The notes: generated by a model not told the origin, from the letters alone. Shown: positions 1 to 8,203, counted from the stretch's first letter. The stretch: 31,302 nt of DNA from an uncultured Anaeroplasma sp. (GCA_934216145.1 CAKQBG010000019.1:1-31302); one strand, 5' to 3'. Translations and numbers: made by a program.

Positions 1-78
1 GTAGCGCCGTATACGAGACCCGTACGTACGGTGCAATGGGAGGGACGAAAATATTATTTATTTTCTCTCTACCCTATC
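1..78 (+). mobile_element. Group II intron 3' end (domains V and VI), bacterial class C-like
   Basis: The first 34 bases fold as a domain V hairpin: GCGCCGT (4-10) pairs with ACGGTGC (28-34), followed by a two-base bulge and a short capped upper stem. Directly after comes a domain VI hairpin (about 38-74) in which GGGAGGG and the following A-rich strand pair with TATTTTCTCTCTACCC. An unpaired A at 71 is the candidate branch point, 6-7 bases before the likely 3' end at about 77. The GACCCGTACGTACGGTG string matches my memory of class C introns. The intron-encoded protein would lie to the left, outside the window. The 3' exon begins just after the GtrA gene's stop codon, in the opposite orientation. 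Confidence 0.8.
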
Positions 79-82
79 TGTT

Positions 83-538
83 TTAATTTTCTTGCTTATC
101 TTTTTTCTTAAAAATAACATTAAAAGCAAGAAATTGTAATATTAATGTAATACATGTCAATATTAATGGAAGCATTGTATCTACAATTTTATAGAATGTA
201 TCCTGGGGAGTGAAATTTGACTTTATAATAGCCATAATTCCTAAGGTAATACCTTCAGTTAAAAGAAATTTTAAAATGAAAACTATAATTGACTGTATTA
301 CTGTTTTTTTAGATGAATTTGTATTGTAGGTGAATTTCGCATTAGCTAAATATGTAAATATTGAAGCTAATATGAAGGCTATAGCAGTAGATATTAAATG
401 ATAACTATCATCATAAAAATGAAAGACATTAATATATAAGCTATATATACCCTGATGTATTAAATAAGCTAAAAAGCCAATAATACAAAAGGTAATAAAT
501 TTTTTATTAAAAAAAGTTTCTTTTATTTTTTTAAACAT
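83..538 (-). CDS. GtrA-like multi-pass membrane protein
   Basis: A 151-residue protein with four hydrophobic segments (roughly residues 15-35, 45-65, 85-105 and 125-145). The first helix region FCIIGFLAYLIHQGIY and the loop ANAKFTYNT, ahead of the third helix, are the usual signatures of the GtrA family. Family members are proposed to move polyprenyl-linked sugars for glycosylation of surface polymers; the substrate cannot be read here. The start is set at the ATG at 538 because GAGG lies 9 bases upstream. The upstream TTG at 544 would be only 3 bases from that site. No glycosyltransferase is adjacent in the window. The intron tail abuts the 3' end. Confidence 0.75.
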   Translation of the reverse strand: MFKKIKETFFNKKFITFCIIGFLAYLIHQGIYSLYINVFHFYDDSYHLISTAIAFILASIFTYLANAKFTYNTNSSKKTVIQSIIVFILKFLLTEGITLGIMAIIKSNFTPQDTFYKIVDTMLPLILTCITLILQFLAFNVIFKKKDKQEN

Positions 539-556
539 TTCCAAATACCTCAGCCT

Positions 557-562
557 ATTATA
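557..562 (-). promoter_or_regulatory. Extended -10 promoter for the GtrA gene
   Basis: Reading the minus strand, TGTTATAAT contains a perfect TATAAT preceded by TGn, about 20 bases before the ATG at 538. The -35 position is poor (TTCTAT), as often seen with extended -10 promoters. Confidence 0.5.
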
Positions 563-585
563 ACATACTTTATTCCTAATAGAAA

Positions 586-610
586 ATAAAAAAGGGATTT
601 TATCCCCTTT
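586..610 (-). terminator. Rho-independent terminator of the XRE regulator gene
   Basis: On the minus strand GGGGA, a short A-rich loop and TCCC form a hairpin followed by TTTTTTATTTT. It lies just after the regulator's stop codon at 625. Confidence 0.65.
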
Positions 611-624
611 TATTTTTCTACCAT

Positions 625-993
625 TTATTTTTTAATTAATTTTGTTAAAGATTTTACAATATCTAAAATTGCGGTTTTTTGAGCATCTGTTAAATCCTCA
701 ATTTCAATTTGAAAAGAGCGGACAACATTATCTTCTATATCCATTTTAATATTTTTTTCAACCTTTTGAAAATTAGTACTATCAGCAACAAGAATTGTAT
801 GGCAATCAAGTAAATAATCTGTAGGAATTTCTAAAATATCAGCAAGTTTACATATTTGACTAATATTAGGTTCTGATCTACCTGTTTCCCAGCTTGAAAT
901 TACATATTGCTTAACGCCAAGCATATCGGCCAAATCATTCTGTTTGATGCCTTTTCTTTTTCTTAATTTTTTGAACTGATCACAAAAAGCCAT
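625..993 (-). CDS. XRE-family (Cro/C1-type) transcriptional regulator
   Basis: A 122-residue protein. Residues 6-62 form an HTH_3 domain: FKKLRKRKGIKQNDLADMLG, then VKQYVISSWETGRSEPNISQ with the usual SxWExGrxxP pattern in and after the recognition helix. The C-terminal half (about 70-122) is charged and ends in a predicted helix (LTDAQKTAILDIVKSL), probably for dimerisation. GAAGGAG precedes the ATG by 8 bases. The gene has its own promoter and terminator, and a dyad overlaps the promoter, so autoregulation is plausible. Its targets are unknown. It is divergent from the thiamine operon, but the TPP riboswitch already explains that operon's control. Confidence 0.85.
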   Translation of the reverse strand: MAFCDQFKKLRKRKGIKQNDLADMLGVKQYVISSWETGRSEPNISQICKLADILEIPTDYLLDCHTILVADSTNFQKVEKNIKMDIEDNVVRSFQIEIEDLTDAQKTAILDIVKSLTKLIKK

Positions 994-1016
994 TTTACTA
1001 CTCCTTCAATTTAAAA

Positions 1017-1034
1017 ATTATACGTATCAAATAC
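1017..1034 (-). promoter_or_regulatory. -10 box and dyad operator candidate upstream of the XRE gene
   Basis: The minus strand carries TATAAT (plus-strand ATTATA, 1017-1022). Immediately upstream, in the spacer, is the dyad GTAT-TTG-ATAC (1024-1034), overlapping the palindrome ATACGTAT (1020-1027). Placement inside the promoter is typical of XRE autoregulatory operators; this is inference only. Confidence 0.35.
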
Positions 1035-1337
1035 AACACTATTTTACCAAATAATATTCAATAAAGCAAAACAAATCGTACATTTTTTAAAAAAAATGAT
1101 ATTTATTTTCCCCTCTTAATGTATTAAATACATTTTATTGTTAAAATAAAATTATTATACTATGATATATCATTATTAAAAAATAAGGAATTTTTCATTT
1201 TTTTATAAAATTGATTTAAGAGTGTAAATCAAATTCTATTTTTAATAAAAAATAATTGATAAAAATTTATAAATTTCTTGGTTATTTAAAATATTATTCC
1301 TATGCCAAAAAAAATTCAATATTTAAAAATTACAAAT
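1035..1337. other. AT-rich intergenic stretch with small inverted repeats
   Basis: No gene is seen between the regulator and the thiamine promoter. It holds three short dyads: AATGTAT-taa-ATACATT near 1118-1134, ATTTTATT/AAATAAAAT just after it, and TTGATTTA-agagtg-TAAATCAA at 1211-1232. The last is a perfect 8-bp inverted repeat and could be a protein-binding site. Confidence 0.4.
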
Positions 1338-1366
1338 TTGATTTTTATATATTAATAGTGTATAAT
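1338..1366 (+). promoter_or_regulatory. Sigma-A-type promoter of the thiamine operon
   Basis: TTGATT (1338-1343), a 17-bp spacer and a perfect TATAAT (1361-1366). Transcription would begin at about 1373, exactly where the riboswitch P1 stem begins. Confidence 0.8.
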
Positions 1367-1374
1367 AAAAATGT

Positions 1375-1524
1375 CATATTAAGGGGAGCCATTTGGCTGA
1401 GAGGATATTTAGTTATCGACCCTTGACCTGATCTAGGTAATGCTAGCGTAGGGATAGTATGGATATCAGTATCGATATTTTTAGATTCCTTTTTGCATGT
1501 CCTAGTGGACATTTTTTTGTTTTT
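1375..1524 (+). promoter_or_regulatory. TPP riboswitch with downstream terminator
   Basis: The aptamer (about 1375-1461) contains the conserved TPP/thi-box elements GGGGAGCC, GGCTGAGAGGA, GACCCTTGACCTGATC and AATGCTAGCGTAGGGA. P1 is closed by CATATTA (1375-1381) with TAGTATG (1455-1461). The expression platform holds a small hairpin (ATATC/GATAT) and then a terminator: ATGTCC-tagt-GGACAT followed by seven Ts (1497-1518). Thiamine pyrophosphate binding should therefore cause premature termination before thiM. Confidence 0.95.
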
Positions 1525-1538
1525 AAAGGAGAATAATT

Positions 1539-2345
1539 ATGAACGTGATCAAAAACACAAAAGAGAAATGCCCTCTTGTTCATTGTATTACAAACTATGT
1601 AACAGTGAATGATGTTGCTAATATAGTATTAGCATGTGGCGCATCACCAATTATGGCTGATGAAATTAATGAAGTAAAGGATATGCAAAGTATTTGTAAT
1701 GCACTAGTTATTAATATTGGTACATTAAATCAAAGAACTGTAGAATCTATGATTGAGGCTGGTAAAAAAGCAAATGAATTAAACCACCCTGTAGTATTAG
1801 ACCCAGTTGGTGTTGGTGCTACTCCTTATCGTAATGATGTTATTAAGAGATTATTGGATGAGGTTCACTTTGATGTTATTAAGGGAAATATTTCTGAAAT
1901 AAAGGCTATTGTTTTCAATAGTAATAAAACTAAGGGAGTAGACGCTAGTGCCTTAGATTTAGTTACAATGGATAATTTAGATGAGACTATTTCATTCTCT
2001 AAGAAATTAAGTAAAATTACAAATTCAATTATTGCTATTACTGGTCCTATAGATGTAATTTGTGATACTGAGTATGCTTATTATTGCTTAAATGGAACAA
2101 AGGCTATGGGAAAAATAACTGGTACTGGCTGTATGGCAAGTGGAGTTGTTGCTTCTTATTTAGCTGCTAATCAAGATAATAAACTTAATGCTGTTGCGAA
2201 CGCGATTGCTGCAATTGGACTTTCAGGTGAAATTAGTGAAGAGAAGGCTTTAGGTACTGGTTCATTACATATTGGTTTAATTGATGCTATGTCAAATTTA
2301 ACTGATGAATCACTTGAAAAGGGAATGAAGCTTTATGAAAGATAA
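1539..2345 (+). CDS. thiM: Hydroxyethylthiazole kinase
   Basis: A 268-residue ribokinase-fold enzyme that phosphorylates 4-methyl-5-(2-hydroxyethyl)thiazole with ATP, giving the thiazole half for ThiE. Visible family signatures are PLVHCITNYVTVNDVAN near the N-terminus, PVVLDPVGVGATPYRN around residues 83-99, and KITGTGCMASG near 190-200, which forms the anion hole and carries the active-site cysteine. The length is normal. AAAGGAG lies 9 bases before the ATG. It is the first gene after the TPP riboswitch, and its stop overlaps the start of the next gene. It implies that the cell salvages thiazole rather than making it. Confidence 0.95.
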   Translation: MNVIKNTKEKCPLVHCITNYVTVNDVANIVLACGASPIMADEINEVKDMQSICNALVINIGTLNQRTVESMIEAGKKANELNHPVVLDPVGVGATPYRNDVIKRLLDEVHFDVIKGNISEIKAIVFNSNKTKGVDASALDLVTMDNLDETISFSKKLSKITNSIIAITGPIDVICDTEYAYYCLNGTKAMGKITGTGCMASGVVASYLAANQDNKLNAVANAIAAIGLSGEISEEKALGTGSLHIGLIDAMSNLTDESLEKGMKLYER

Positions 2346-3603
2346 AATTAATTATTCAGTTTATGCAATTACAGATAGATATTGGCATAAGGATAGACCA
2401 ATTGAAGAAATGATAGAAGATACTATTAAAGGTGGTGCTACTATTATTCAATTACGTGAGAAGCATATTTCTGATGATGAGTTTTTAGCTTTAGCCTTAA
2501 AGGCTAAGGAAGTTTGTAATAAATATAATATACCTCTTATTATTAATGATAATATAGAAGTAATGCTAAAATGTAATGCTGATGGTATTCATGTTGGACA
2601 ATCTGATTTAAATGCTAAAAAGGTTAGAGAGCTTATTGGACCTGATAAAATACTAGGTGTTAGTGTCGGAAATGTATCTGAAGCTTTGGTTGCTATTAAT
2701 AATGGAGCTGACTATTTAGGAGTTGGAGCCATTTTCCCTACTAATACTAAGGATGATGCTATATTAGTATCATTAGATGAATTAAGAAATATTTCTTTAA
2801 ATGTTAATGTACCTGTAGTAGCTATAGGTGGAATTCATTTAGATACTATTAAGGAATTAAGAAATACATGTATAAATGGTGTTGCAGTTATATCTGAAAT
2901 ATTTAGTAAGGATGATATTGTTGAAGCTACTAGTATATTAAAGAATGAAGTAGATAAAATTATATTTGATATAAATAAGTATGATTTATTTTTATTTGAC
3001 TATGATGGTACTTTATTAGATAGTATGAATGAATGGGCTAATATGTCATCTAGTTTTGTAAAAAGTCATAATATTAAGCCAAGCGATGATTTAGATTCTT
3101 TAGTTTATAATATGAATACACTTGAAGCAGCTAATTATATTCATAATACCTATGGTATAGGTAATGATTCTAATGAATGCTACCATATGATTATAGATTT
3201 CATTCATCGGGTTTATAAGGATATTAAGCTTAAAAGTGGTGCTAAGGATATATTAGATACTTTAAAAAAACTAAACAAAAAAATGATTATTTTATCACAA
3301 ACTGAATTATCATTACTTAAGACAAGTACAGAAAATAATAAAATAACTGATTATTTTGATGAAATATATTCAACTGAAACTATTAATGCTACTAAGGGTG
3401 ATGGAAGTGCCTTTAGAAAAATAAAAGAAATGTATCCTAATAATAAAATATTAGTTGTTGAGGATGCATATTACGCAATAAAAAAGGCAAAGGAAGCTAA
3501 TTTAGATGTAATTAGTATTCAAGATAATTCTAATTTAGAGGATACAAATAAAATCATTAAAACTACAGATTATTACGGAAGTTTAAATTGGATGGTGAAA
3601 TAA
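2335..3603 (+). CDS. thiE: Thiamine-phosphate synthase fused to a HAD-family phosphatase
   Basis: A 422-residue two-domain protein. Residues 1-210 are ThiE: YAITDR, QLREK, the IINDN and GIHVGQSDL segments, GVGAIFPTNTKDDA and VVAIGGI. It joins HMP-PP to thiazole phosphate to make thiamine monophosphate. Residues 217-422 are a complete HAD hydrolase: motif I D222-Y-D224-G-T, motif II S321, motif III lysine about K354 and motif IV E376-D377, with a helical cap between about 230 and 300. All catalytic positions are present, so the HAD domain should be active. Its fusion partner suggests dephosphorylation of thiamine phosphate or another pathway phosphate ester; this is inference. The gene overlaps thiM by 11 bases. 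Confidence 0.93.
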   Translation: MKDKINYSVYAITDRYWHKDRPIEEMIEDTIKGGATIIQLREKHISDDEFLALALKAKEVCNKYNIPLIINDNIEVMLKCNADGIHVGQSDLNAKKVRELIGPDKILGVSVGNVSEALVAINNGADYLGVGAIFPTNTKDDAILVSLDELRNISLNVNVPVVAIGGIHLDTIKELRNTCINGVAVISEIFSKDDIVEATSILKNEVDKIIFDINKYDLFLFDYDGTLLDSMNEWANMSSSFVKSHNIKPSDDLDSLVYNMNTLEAANYIHNTYGIGNDSNECYHMIIDFIHRVYKDIKLKSGAKDILDTLKKLNKKMIILSQTELSLLKTSTENNKITDYFDEIYSTETINATKGDGSAFRKIKEMYPNNKILVVEDAYYAIKKAKEANLDVISIQDNSNLEDTNKIIKTTDYYGSLNWMVK

Positions 3604-3605
3604 AA

Positions 3606-4391
3606 ATGAAAACAGTTTTAACAATCGCAGGCTCTGATTCAATTGGAGGTGCTGGTATACAGGCTGACATTAAAACAATTACAGCCCATAAGGTTTATGC
3701 TACAAGTGCGATTACTGCTTTAACCGCTCAAAACACATTAGGTGTAACTGATATATTAAACGCGACTCCTTCATTTTTAGCTAATGAGCTTGATGCGATA
3801 TTTACAGATATATATCCTGATGCAGTAAAAATAGGAATGGTTAGTGAAGCTAATTTAATTGAGGTTATTTATAATAAGCTTAAGGAATATAATGCTAAAA
3901 ATATCGTATTAGATCCAGTTATGGTTGCTACAAGTGGAGCTCATTTATTAAATGATAATGCTATTGATATACTTATTAGTAAACTATTACCTCTTGCTAC
4001 AATAATTACCCCTAATATACCTGAAGCAGAGGTATTATCTAATATGAGTATTAAAAATAAGGATGATATGGAGAAGGCTATTTACGAAATAAAAAAGATA
4101 ACTCCGGCAGCTATATTAATAAAGGGTGGTCACTCTATTAATGATAGTAATGATTTATTACTATATAATGATGAGCTTATTTGGTTTAAGGGAGAAAAAA
4201 TTAATAACCCTAACACTCATGGTACTGGTTGTACACTTTCTAGTGCGATAGCATCTAATTTAGCTCTAGGCTATTCAATACCTGAGTCTATAAAAAATGC
4301 TAAGTCTTATATTAGTGAATGCTTAAGAGTTATGCTAGATTTAGGAAAGGGCAGCGGACCATTAGATCATATGGCCCCATATAGAAAATAA
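3606..4391 (+). CDS. thiD: Hydroxymethylpyrimidine / phosphomethylpyrimidine kinase
   Basis: A 261-residue ribokinase-fold enzyme that phosphorylates HMP twice to HMP-PP. It starts with TVLTIAGSDSIGGAGIQADIK, typical of ThiD. VLDPVMVATSGAHLL is the substrate region, and the HGTGCTLSSAIA block near the C-terminus carries the anion hole and catalytic cysteine. I chose the ATG at 3606, with GGTGA about 8 bases upstream. The in-frame TTG at 3588 has no ribosome site and would add six residues before the conserved start. It follows the thiE-HAD stop by two bases. With TenA next door it completes salvage of the pyrimidine half. Confidence 0.95.
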   Translation: MKTVLTIAGSDSIGGAGIQADIKTITAHKVYATSAITALTAQNTLGVTDILNATPSFLANELDAIFTDIYPDAVKIGMVSEANLIEVIYNKLKEYNAKNIVLDPVMVATSGAHLLNDNAIDILISKLLPLATIITPNIPEAEVLSNMSIKNKDDMEKAIYEIKKITPAAILIKGGHSINDSNDLLLYNDELIWFKGEKINNPNTHGTGCTLSSAIASNLALGYSIPESIKNAKSYISECLRVMLDLGKGSGPLDHMAPYRK

Positions 4392-5038
4392 TGTTTATAG
4401 ATGATATGATTAAGGATTCCTTACCATTATGGGATAAGGCATCAGAATTAAAATATGTTATAGATTTATATCAAGGCACATTAAAGGAAGAAGCATTATT
4501 AAATTATATTATTGAAGATTCAATATATTTATTTTATTATGCTAAAATCTTTGCTTATGCTATAACTAATTGTACAAATATTAGTGAAATTAAATTCTTT
4601 TATTCTATGATGGGCTTTGTTAATGAGAATGAGGTCAATTTAAGAAACGAAATATTAATTAGAAATAATATTAATCCTAATGACGTTATTAAATATGAAC
4701 CTAGAAGTGTTAATAAAAGATATATAGATCATTTATTACATTATGCTAAAAATGGTAATATAAAAGAAATTGTTGCGGCATTATTACCATGTATATTAAG
4801 TTATAATTATATATTCAATAAGCTGAAGAAGGAATATCCTAAGCTTAACACTCAATATGACGAATTAACTAATGAATATTTAGATAGTGAATATGAAAAG
4901 GGATGTAAGGAATGGATTCAATTTGCTAATGAATATTATGATAATTTATCTGAATTAGAAAAGAAAAACTGTCTAGAGATATTCCATATATCAAGTGAGC
5001 TTGAATATGAATTTTGGGAAATGTTTGAGGAAAAATAA
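4391..5038 (+). CDS. tenA: Aminopyrimidine aminohydrolase (thiaminase II), TenA family
   Basis: A 215-residue all-helical protein. TenA enzymes hydrolyse formyl-aminopyrimidine or aminopyrimidine breakdown products of thiamine to HMP. The catalytic cysteine is C134 in AALLPCILSY, at the same position as C135 of the Bacillus subtilis enzyme. D43 (IIEDSIY) and E205 (ahead of FW in the C-terminal helix) match the other active-site acids. The ATG overlaps the last base of thiD's stop codon, so translation is coupled. The aromatic-rich helix after residue 43 (YLFYYAKIFAYA) is usual for the family. Confidence 0.9.
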   Translation: MFIDDMIKDSLPLWDKASELKYVIDLYQGTLKEEALLNYIIEDSIYLFYYAKIFAYAITNCTNISEIKFFYSMMGFVNENEVNLRNEILIRNNINPNDVIKYEPRSVNKRYIDHLLHYAKNGNIKEIVAALLPCILSYNYIFNKLKKEYPKLNTQYDELTNEYLDSEYEKGCKEWIQFANEYYDNLSELEKKNCLEIFHISSELEYEFWEMFEEK

Positions 5039-5039
5039 T

Positions 5040-5660
5040 ATGAAAAATAAAATTGATTTAAGAGTTCTTGCTGAAATAGGAATTTTAGCTGCAATAGCTT
5101 TTATTCTTGGCTTAGTTGAAAAGGCTCTATTTGCCAGTATTTGGGTTAATGGTGGAGGAATTGCTTTTTCAATTTTGCCTATTATTATATTATGCTTTAG
5201 AAGAGGACCTTTAGCTGGGTTTATATGCTCATTAATTGTAATGGCATTATCCTTCCTTGGAGGAATATATTCTATTGCTGATATTTGGTATAAGGTTTTA
5301 TTCCAAATTCTATTAGATTATGTACTTGCTACACCATTACTTTCTACAGCTGGTATATTCTATATGCCTTTTAAAAAGGCTGATACTAAAAAGAAGAAGT
5401 ATTTATTTTTAGCCTTAGGAGTAATTGTTGGAGGATTGTTCCAATATCTTGCTTACTTCCTTTCAGGAGTACTATTCTGGCCTACTCCTGCTGAAGGATG
5501 GAATGTTCCTGCTGGTGCTATTTATTCTTTACTATATAATGGTTCATTCTGTCTACCAACTATTATTATTTGTGCTATAATAATAATACTTATATATAAA
5601 AAGGCTCCTCATTTAATTGAGCCTGAGTTAAAGGTGATAAATAATGAAGAAAAAGATTAG
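5040..5660 (+). CDS. thiT: Thiamine ECF-transporter substrate-binding protein ThiT
   Basis: A 206-residue protein with six hydrophobic segments. Motifs are RVLAEIGILAAIAFIL at the N-terminus, VNGGGIAFSILPIIILCFRRGPLAG (conserved glycine-rich loop and RxG segment) and the WYKVLFQILLDYVLA helix. These are the ThiT/YuaJ pattern: the membrane S-component that binds thiamine and works with the shared EcfA/EcfA'/EcfT module, which is not in this window. The ATG at 5040 follows GAGG at a proper distance; an upstream in-frame start inside tenA is not credible. Location under a TPP riboswitch supports thiamine as ligand. Confidence 0.9.
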   Translation: MKNKIDLRVLAEIGILAAIAFILGLVEKALFASIWVNGGGIAFSILPIIILCFRRGPLAGFICSLIVMALSFLGGIYSIADIWYKVLFQILLDYVLATPLLSTAGIFYMPFKKADTKKKKYLFLALGVIVGGLFQYLAYFLSGVLFWPTPAEGWNVPAGAIYSLLYNGSFCLPTIIICAIIIILIYKKAPHLIEPELKVINNEEKD

Positions 5661-6057
5661 AGGTATTTTATTAACTGTTTTATCATTAATTGGCATAGTA
5701 TTTTCTATTATATTCTATGTAAAAAGTATTGTTAAAATAGATTATGGAACTGGTATTGATTATAGCTGTGATTATGATTATGTAATAGTATTTATTATAT
5801 TTTTAATAATTTTCATCTTAGGCTTATATGAATTAATAAATGCCTTAAAGAATAAGGAATCTAAGGATTATAGCTTTTTAGCTACAACTATTATTTTAGC
5901 ACTTGGTGCTGCATATCCATTATCAGTATTCTTTAAAGCTTTAAGTAAAGGTGATTTTGATTTTTATAAAAATCAATTTTATCTATATGTAGGTATAGCT
6001 TCTTTAATACTATTAATTGGTTGCTATATTTATTATAAAGTAAAGAAGAAAAAATAA
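5644..6057 (+). CDS. Small four-helix membrane protein at the end of the thiamine operon
   Basis: I do not recognise this 137-residue family. It has a lysine-rich start (MKKKIR), four hydrophobic segments (about residues 7-27, 45-67, 80-98 and 110-131) and a lysine-rich cytoplasmic end. A short acidic/tyrosine loop (YGTGIDYSCDYDYV) lies between the first two helices. The ATG overlaps the end of thiT by 17 bases, with AAGGTGAT 5 bases upstream, so it is almost certainly translated with ThiT. Its riboswitch-controlled position suggests a link to thiamine uptake, but nothing in its sequence shows this. Confidence 0.6.
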   Translation: MKKKIRGILLTVLSLIGIVFSIIFYVKSIVKIDYGTGIDYSCDYDYVIVFIIFLIIFILGLYELINALKNKESKDYSFLATTIILALGAAYPLSVFFKALSKGDFDFYKNQFYLYVGIASLILLIGCYIYYKVKKKK

Positions 6058-6088
6058 TTTAATATTTTTATGAAGCTTAAATGAAGAG

Positions 6089-6144
6089 TACCCCTAAAGT
6101 TGGACTAGAGTAAAAATCTAAAAAGACTTAGGGGTATTTTTTTA
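6089..6144 (+). terminator. Terminator of the thiamine operon
   Basis: TACCCCTAAAGT (6089-6100) pairs with ACTTAGGGGTA (6126-6136) with one bulged A. A second inner stem is TAGA/TCTA, and a run of Ts follows. The long arms with a sizeable spacer also resemble terminal inverted repeats, so a MITE origin is possible. Confidence 0.75.
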
Positions 6145-6178
6145 TTATAAGCTAATAGAATTTTTAATATAATAATGC

Positions 6179-6184
6179 TATAAT
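6179..6184 (+). promoter_or_regulatory. Extended -10 promoter of the amidohydrolase operon
   Basis: TGCTATAAT contains TGn directly before TATAAT (6179-6184). The -35 region is weak (TAGAAT at 17-bp spacing). GAGG then precedes the ATG at 6207. Confidence 0.55.
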
Positions 6185-6206
6185 ATCCTCGAAATGAGGT
6201 CTTATA

Positions 6207-7115
6207 ATGAAAAAATTTGATTGTCATGTCCATTTAGTTGGTAATCTATGTGGAATAGGCTCAGAAGGAGAACTACGTCCCTTAGGAAAGGGAATGGTTC
6301 AATACGCAACAGGTAGAACCTTTAAGTTATGGCCTACTGAGTATGGAGATAAAACAGTAGAACCAGAAACCCTAATTAAAGTTATGAAGGAAAATGAGGT
6401 GGAATATGCAGTATGCTTACAAGGTAATTATGGAGGATTTCAAAACCTTTATACCTATGAAGCATCATTAAAATATAAATCTTTGATTCCTGCTGGTACC
6501 TATGATCCTTTCTTTAGAAAAAAAGATTTAATTATAAACCATTTATTTGATGAGCTTAAGCTTCCTGTAATTAAAATGGAGGTATCTAATGGTTCTGGAT
6601 TAATGGCTAATCATGATACAGTTTTATTAAATGGAGATATTATGAATGAAGTCTATGAAATGGCTAATAACCATCATTTAATATTCTTTATTGATATAGG
6701 TAGACCTAGTAATAATTGTTATCAAATTGATAATTTGGTTGAATCGATAAAGAAGTATCCAAATATGAAATTTGTGGTTTGTCATTTAACTGCCCCTCAA
6801 AAGGATCAAATGGATTTATTAAAGGAAAATATGAATAAACTTAAGCTTGATAATGTTTATTTTGATATAGCATCATTACCTAATAATACTAAAGAAGAAT
6901 ATCCATTCCCTTTAGCTCAAGAATATATTAAAGAAGCTATAAATATAGTTGGAAGCGACAAAATTCTTTGGGGTACTGATTTCCCTTATGCAATGAAGAA
7001 TTATTCTTATCTTGAAAGCTATAAATATATAGAAGATAGTAATTTATTTACTCAAGAGGAAAAAGAAAATATATTCTATAATAATGCTAAAAAGCTATTT
7101 AAGGAACTAATATGA
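6207..7115 (+). CDS. Amidohydrolase-family (TIM-barrel) protein
   Basis: A 302-residue protein. The N-terminus has the metal-binding H7-V-H9 pair after strand 1 (FDCHVHL). H193 lies in FVVCHL, and D258 in LWGTDFPYAM is the usual last-strand aspartate of Amidohydro_2 enzymes. The strand that often supplies another histidine reads FFIDIGRP, so the metal centre may be mononuclear or altered. Such enzymes hydrolyse lactones or amides or decarboxylate aromatic acids; no substrate can be assigned. Its stop overlaps the hemW start by four bases (ATGA), and it heads an operon ending with the alcohol dehydrogenase. Confidence 0.75.
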   Translation: MKKFDCHVHLVGNLCGIGSEGELRPLGKGMVQYATGRTFKLWPTEYGDKTVEPETLIKVMKENEVEYAVCLQGNYGGFQNLYTYEASLKYKSLIPAGTYDPFFRKKDLIINHLFDELKLPVIKMEVSNGSGLMANHDTVLLNGDIMNEVYEMANNHHLIFFIDIGRPSNNCYQIDNLVESIKKYPNMKFVVCHLTAPQKDQMDLLKENMNKLKLDNVYFDIASLPNNTKEEYPFPLAQEYIKEAINIVGSDKILWGTDFPYAMKNYSYLESYKYIEDSNLFTQEEKENIFYNNAKKLFKELI

Positions 7116-8203
7116 AAGGCTTATATATTCATATACCCTTTTGTAGTAGTATTTGTAGCTATTGTGATTTTCCTAAAATGGTGGGTAGTAAAGTAAACCA
7201 AGAAATATATATTAATAAATTAATAGAGGAAATTAATTCTAAAAGAGAATTATTATCTTCTATTACTAGTGTTTATTTTGGTGGAGGTACACCTAATTCT
7301 ATAGAGAATAATTTATTAGAAAAATTATTTATTTCTATTAGGGATATTTTAGCTAATTCTATTGAAAATAGTATTGAATGTAATCCTGAGCTTTTAAGCT
7401 TAGAACAAATTAAGTTATTTAAAAAATACAATATAAATAGAGTTAGTCTTGGTGTAGAAACTACAAATGAAGAAGCAATTCAATTAATTAATAGACATCA
7501 TAATAAAAAAATAATTTTTGATTCTATAAAGCTATTAGCTAATAATGGAATATATAATATAAATACTGATTTAATTATAGGTATACCTAATACATCTATT
7601 GATACTGTTAAAGAGGATTTAGATTTCCTTTTAGCTTTACCAATTACTCATATTTCTTGTTATACATTAATACTAGAGGAAAGAACATTATTAAGCCACC
7701 AAATTAATAATAATATTATTACTCCTTTAGATGATGATACTGTAGCTGATATGTATTTATATTCTAAGGATAGAATTATTAATTCAGGCTTTACTCATTA
7801 TGAAATTTCAAATTTTGCAAAACCAGGATTTCTATCTATTCATAATATGCTATATTGGAATGAAGAGGAATATATAGGATGTGGAATGGGAGCTTCTAGT
7901 TTTATTAATAATCAACGAATTACTAATTATAGAACTTTAAAGAAATATCTTGATTATCGTGTGGAAGAGGTAATTGATATTGATTTAGAGGATAGAAAAA
8001 AAGAAATATTTTTATTAGGATTAAGAAAAATAAAAGGTGTTAATATAAAGGAATTTAAGGATAAATATAATGAGGATCCTATTATTAAATACAATTTAGA
8101 TAAATGGATTGATAATGGCTTTTTAATTTTTGAGGATAATTATATTAGAATTAGTGATGATAAGCTTTTATTAGGAAATATAATTTTTGAGGAATTTGTA
8201 TGA
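7112..8203 (+). CDS. hemW: HemW-like radical SAM protein (heme chaperone family)
   Basis: A 363-residue radical SAM protein. The [4Fe-4S]/SAM motif C11-x3-C15-x2-C18 follows GLYIHIPF, and VYFGGGTPN (SAM-binding GGE-like motif) follows at about residues 55-65. The C-terminal part carries the HemN_C-type segment. Length and motif spacing fit HemW, formerly called oxygen-independent coproporphyrinogen oxidase-like, which is thought to be a heme chaperone. No other heme gene is present here. It is coupled to its neighbours by ATGA overlaps at both ends. Confidence 0.9.
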   Translation: MKGLYIHIPFCSSICSYCDFPKMVGSKVNQEIYINKLIEEINSKRELLSSITSVYFGGGTPNSIENNLLEKLFISIRDILANSIENSIECNPELLSLEQIKLFKKYNINRVSLGVETTNEEAIQLINRHHNKKIIFDSIKLLANNGIYNINTDLIIGIPNTSIDTVKEDLDFLLALPITHISCYTLILEERTLLSHQINNNIITPLDDDTVADMYLYSKDRIINSGFTHYEISNFAKPGFLSIHNMLYWNEEEYIGCGMGASSFINNQRITNYRTLKKYLDYRVEEVIDIDLEDRKKEIFLLGLRKIKGVNIKEFKDKYNEDPIIKYNLDKWIDNGFLIFEDNYIRISDDKLLLGNIIFEEFV

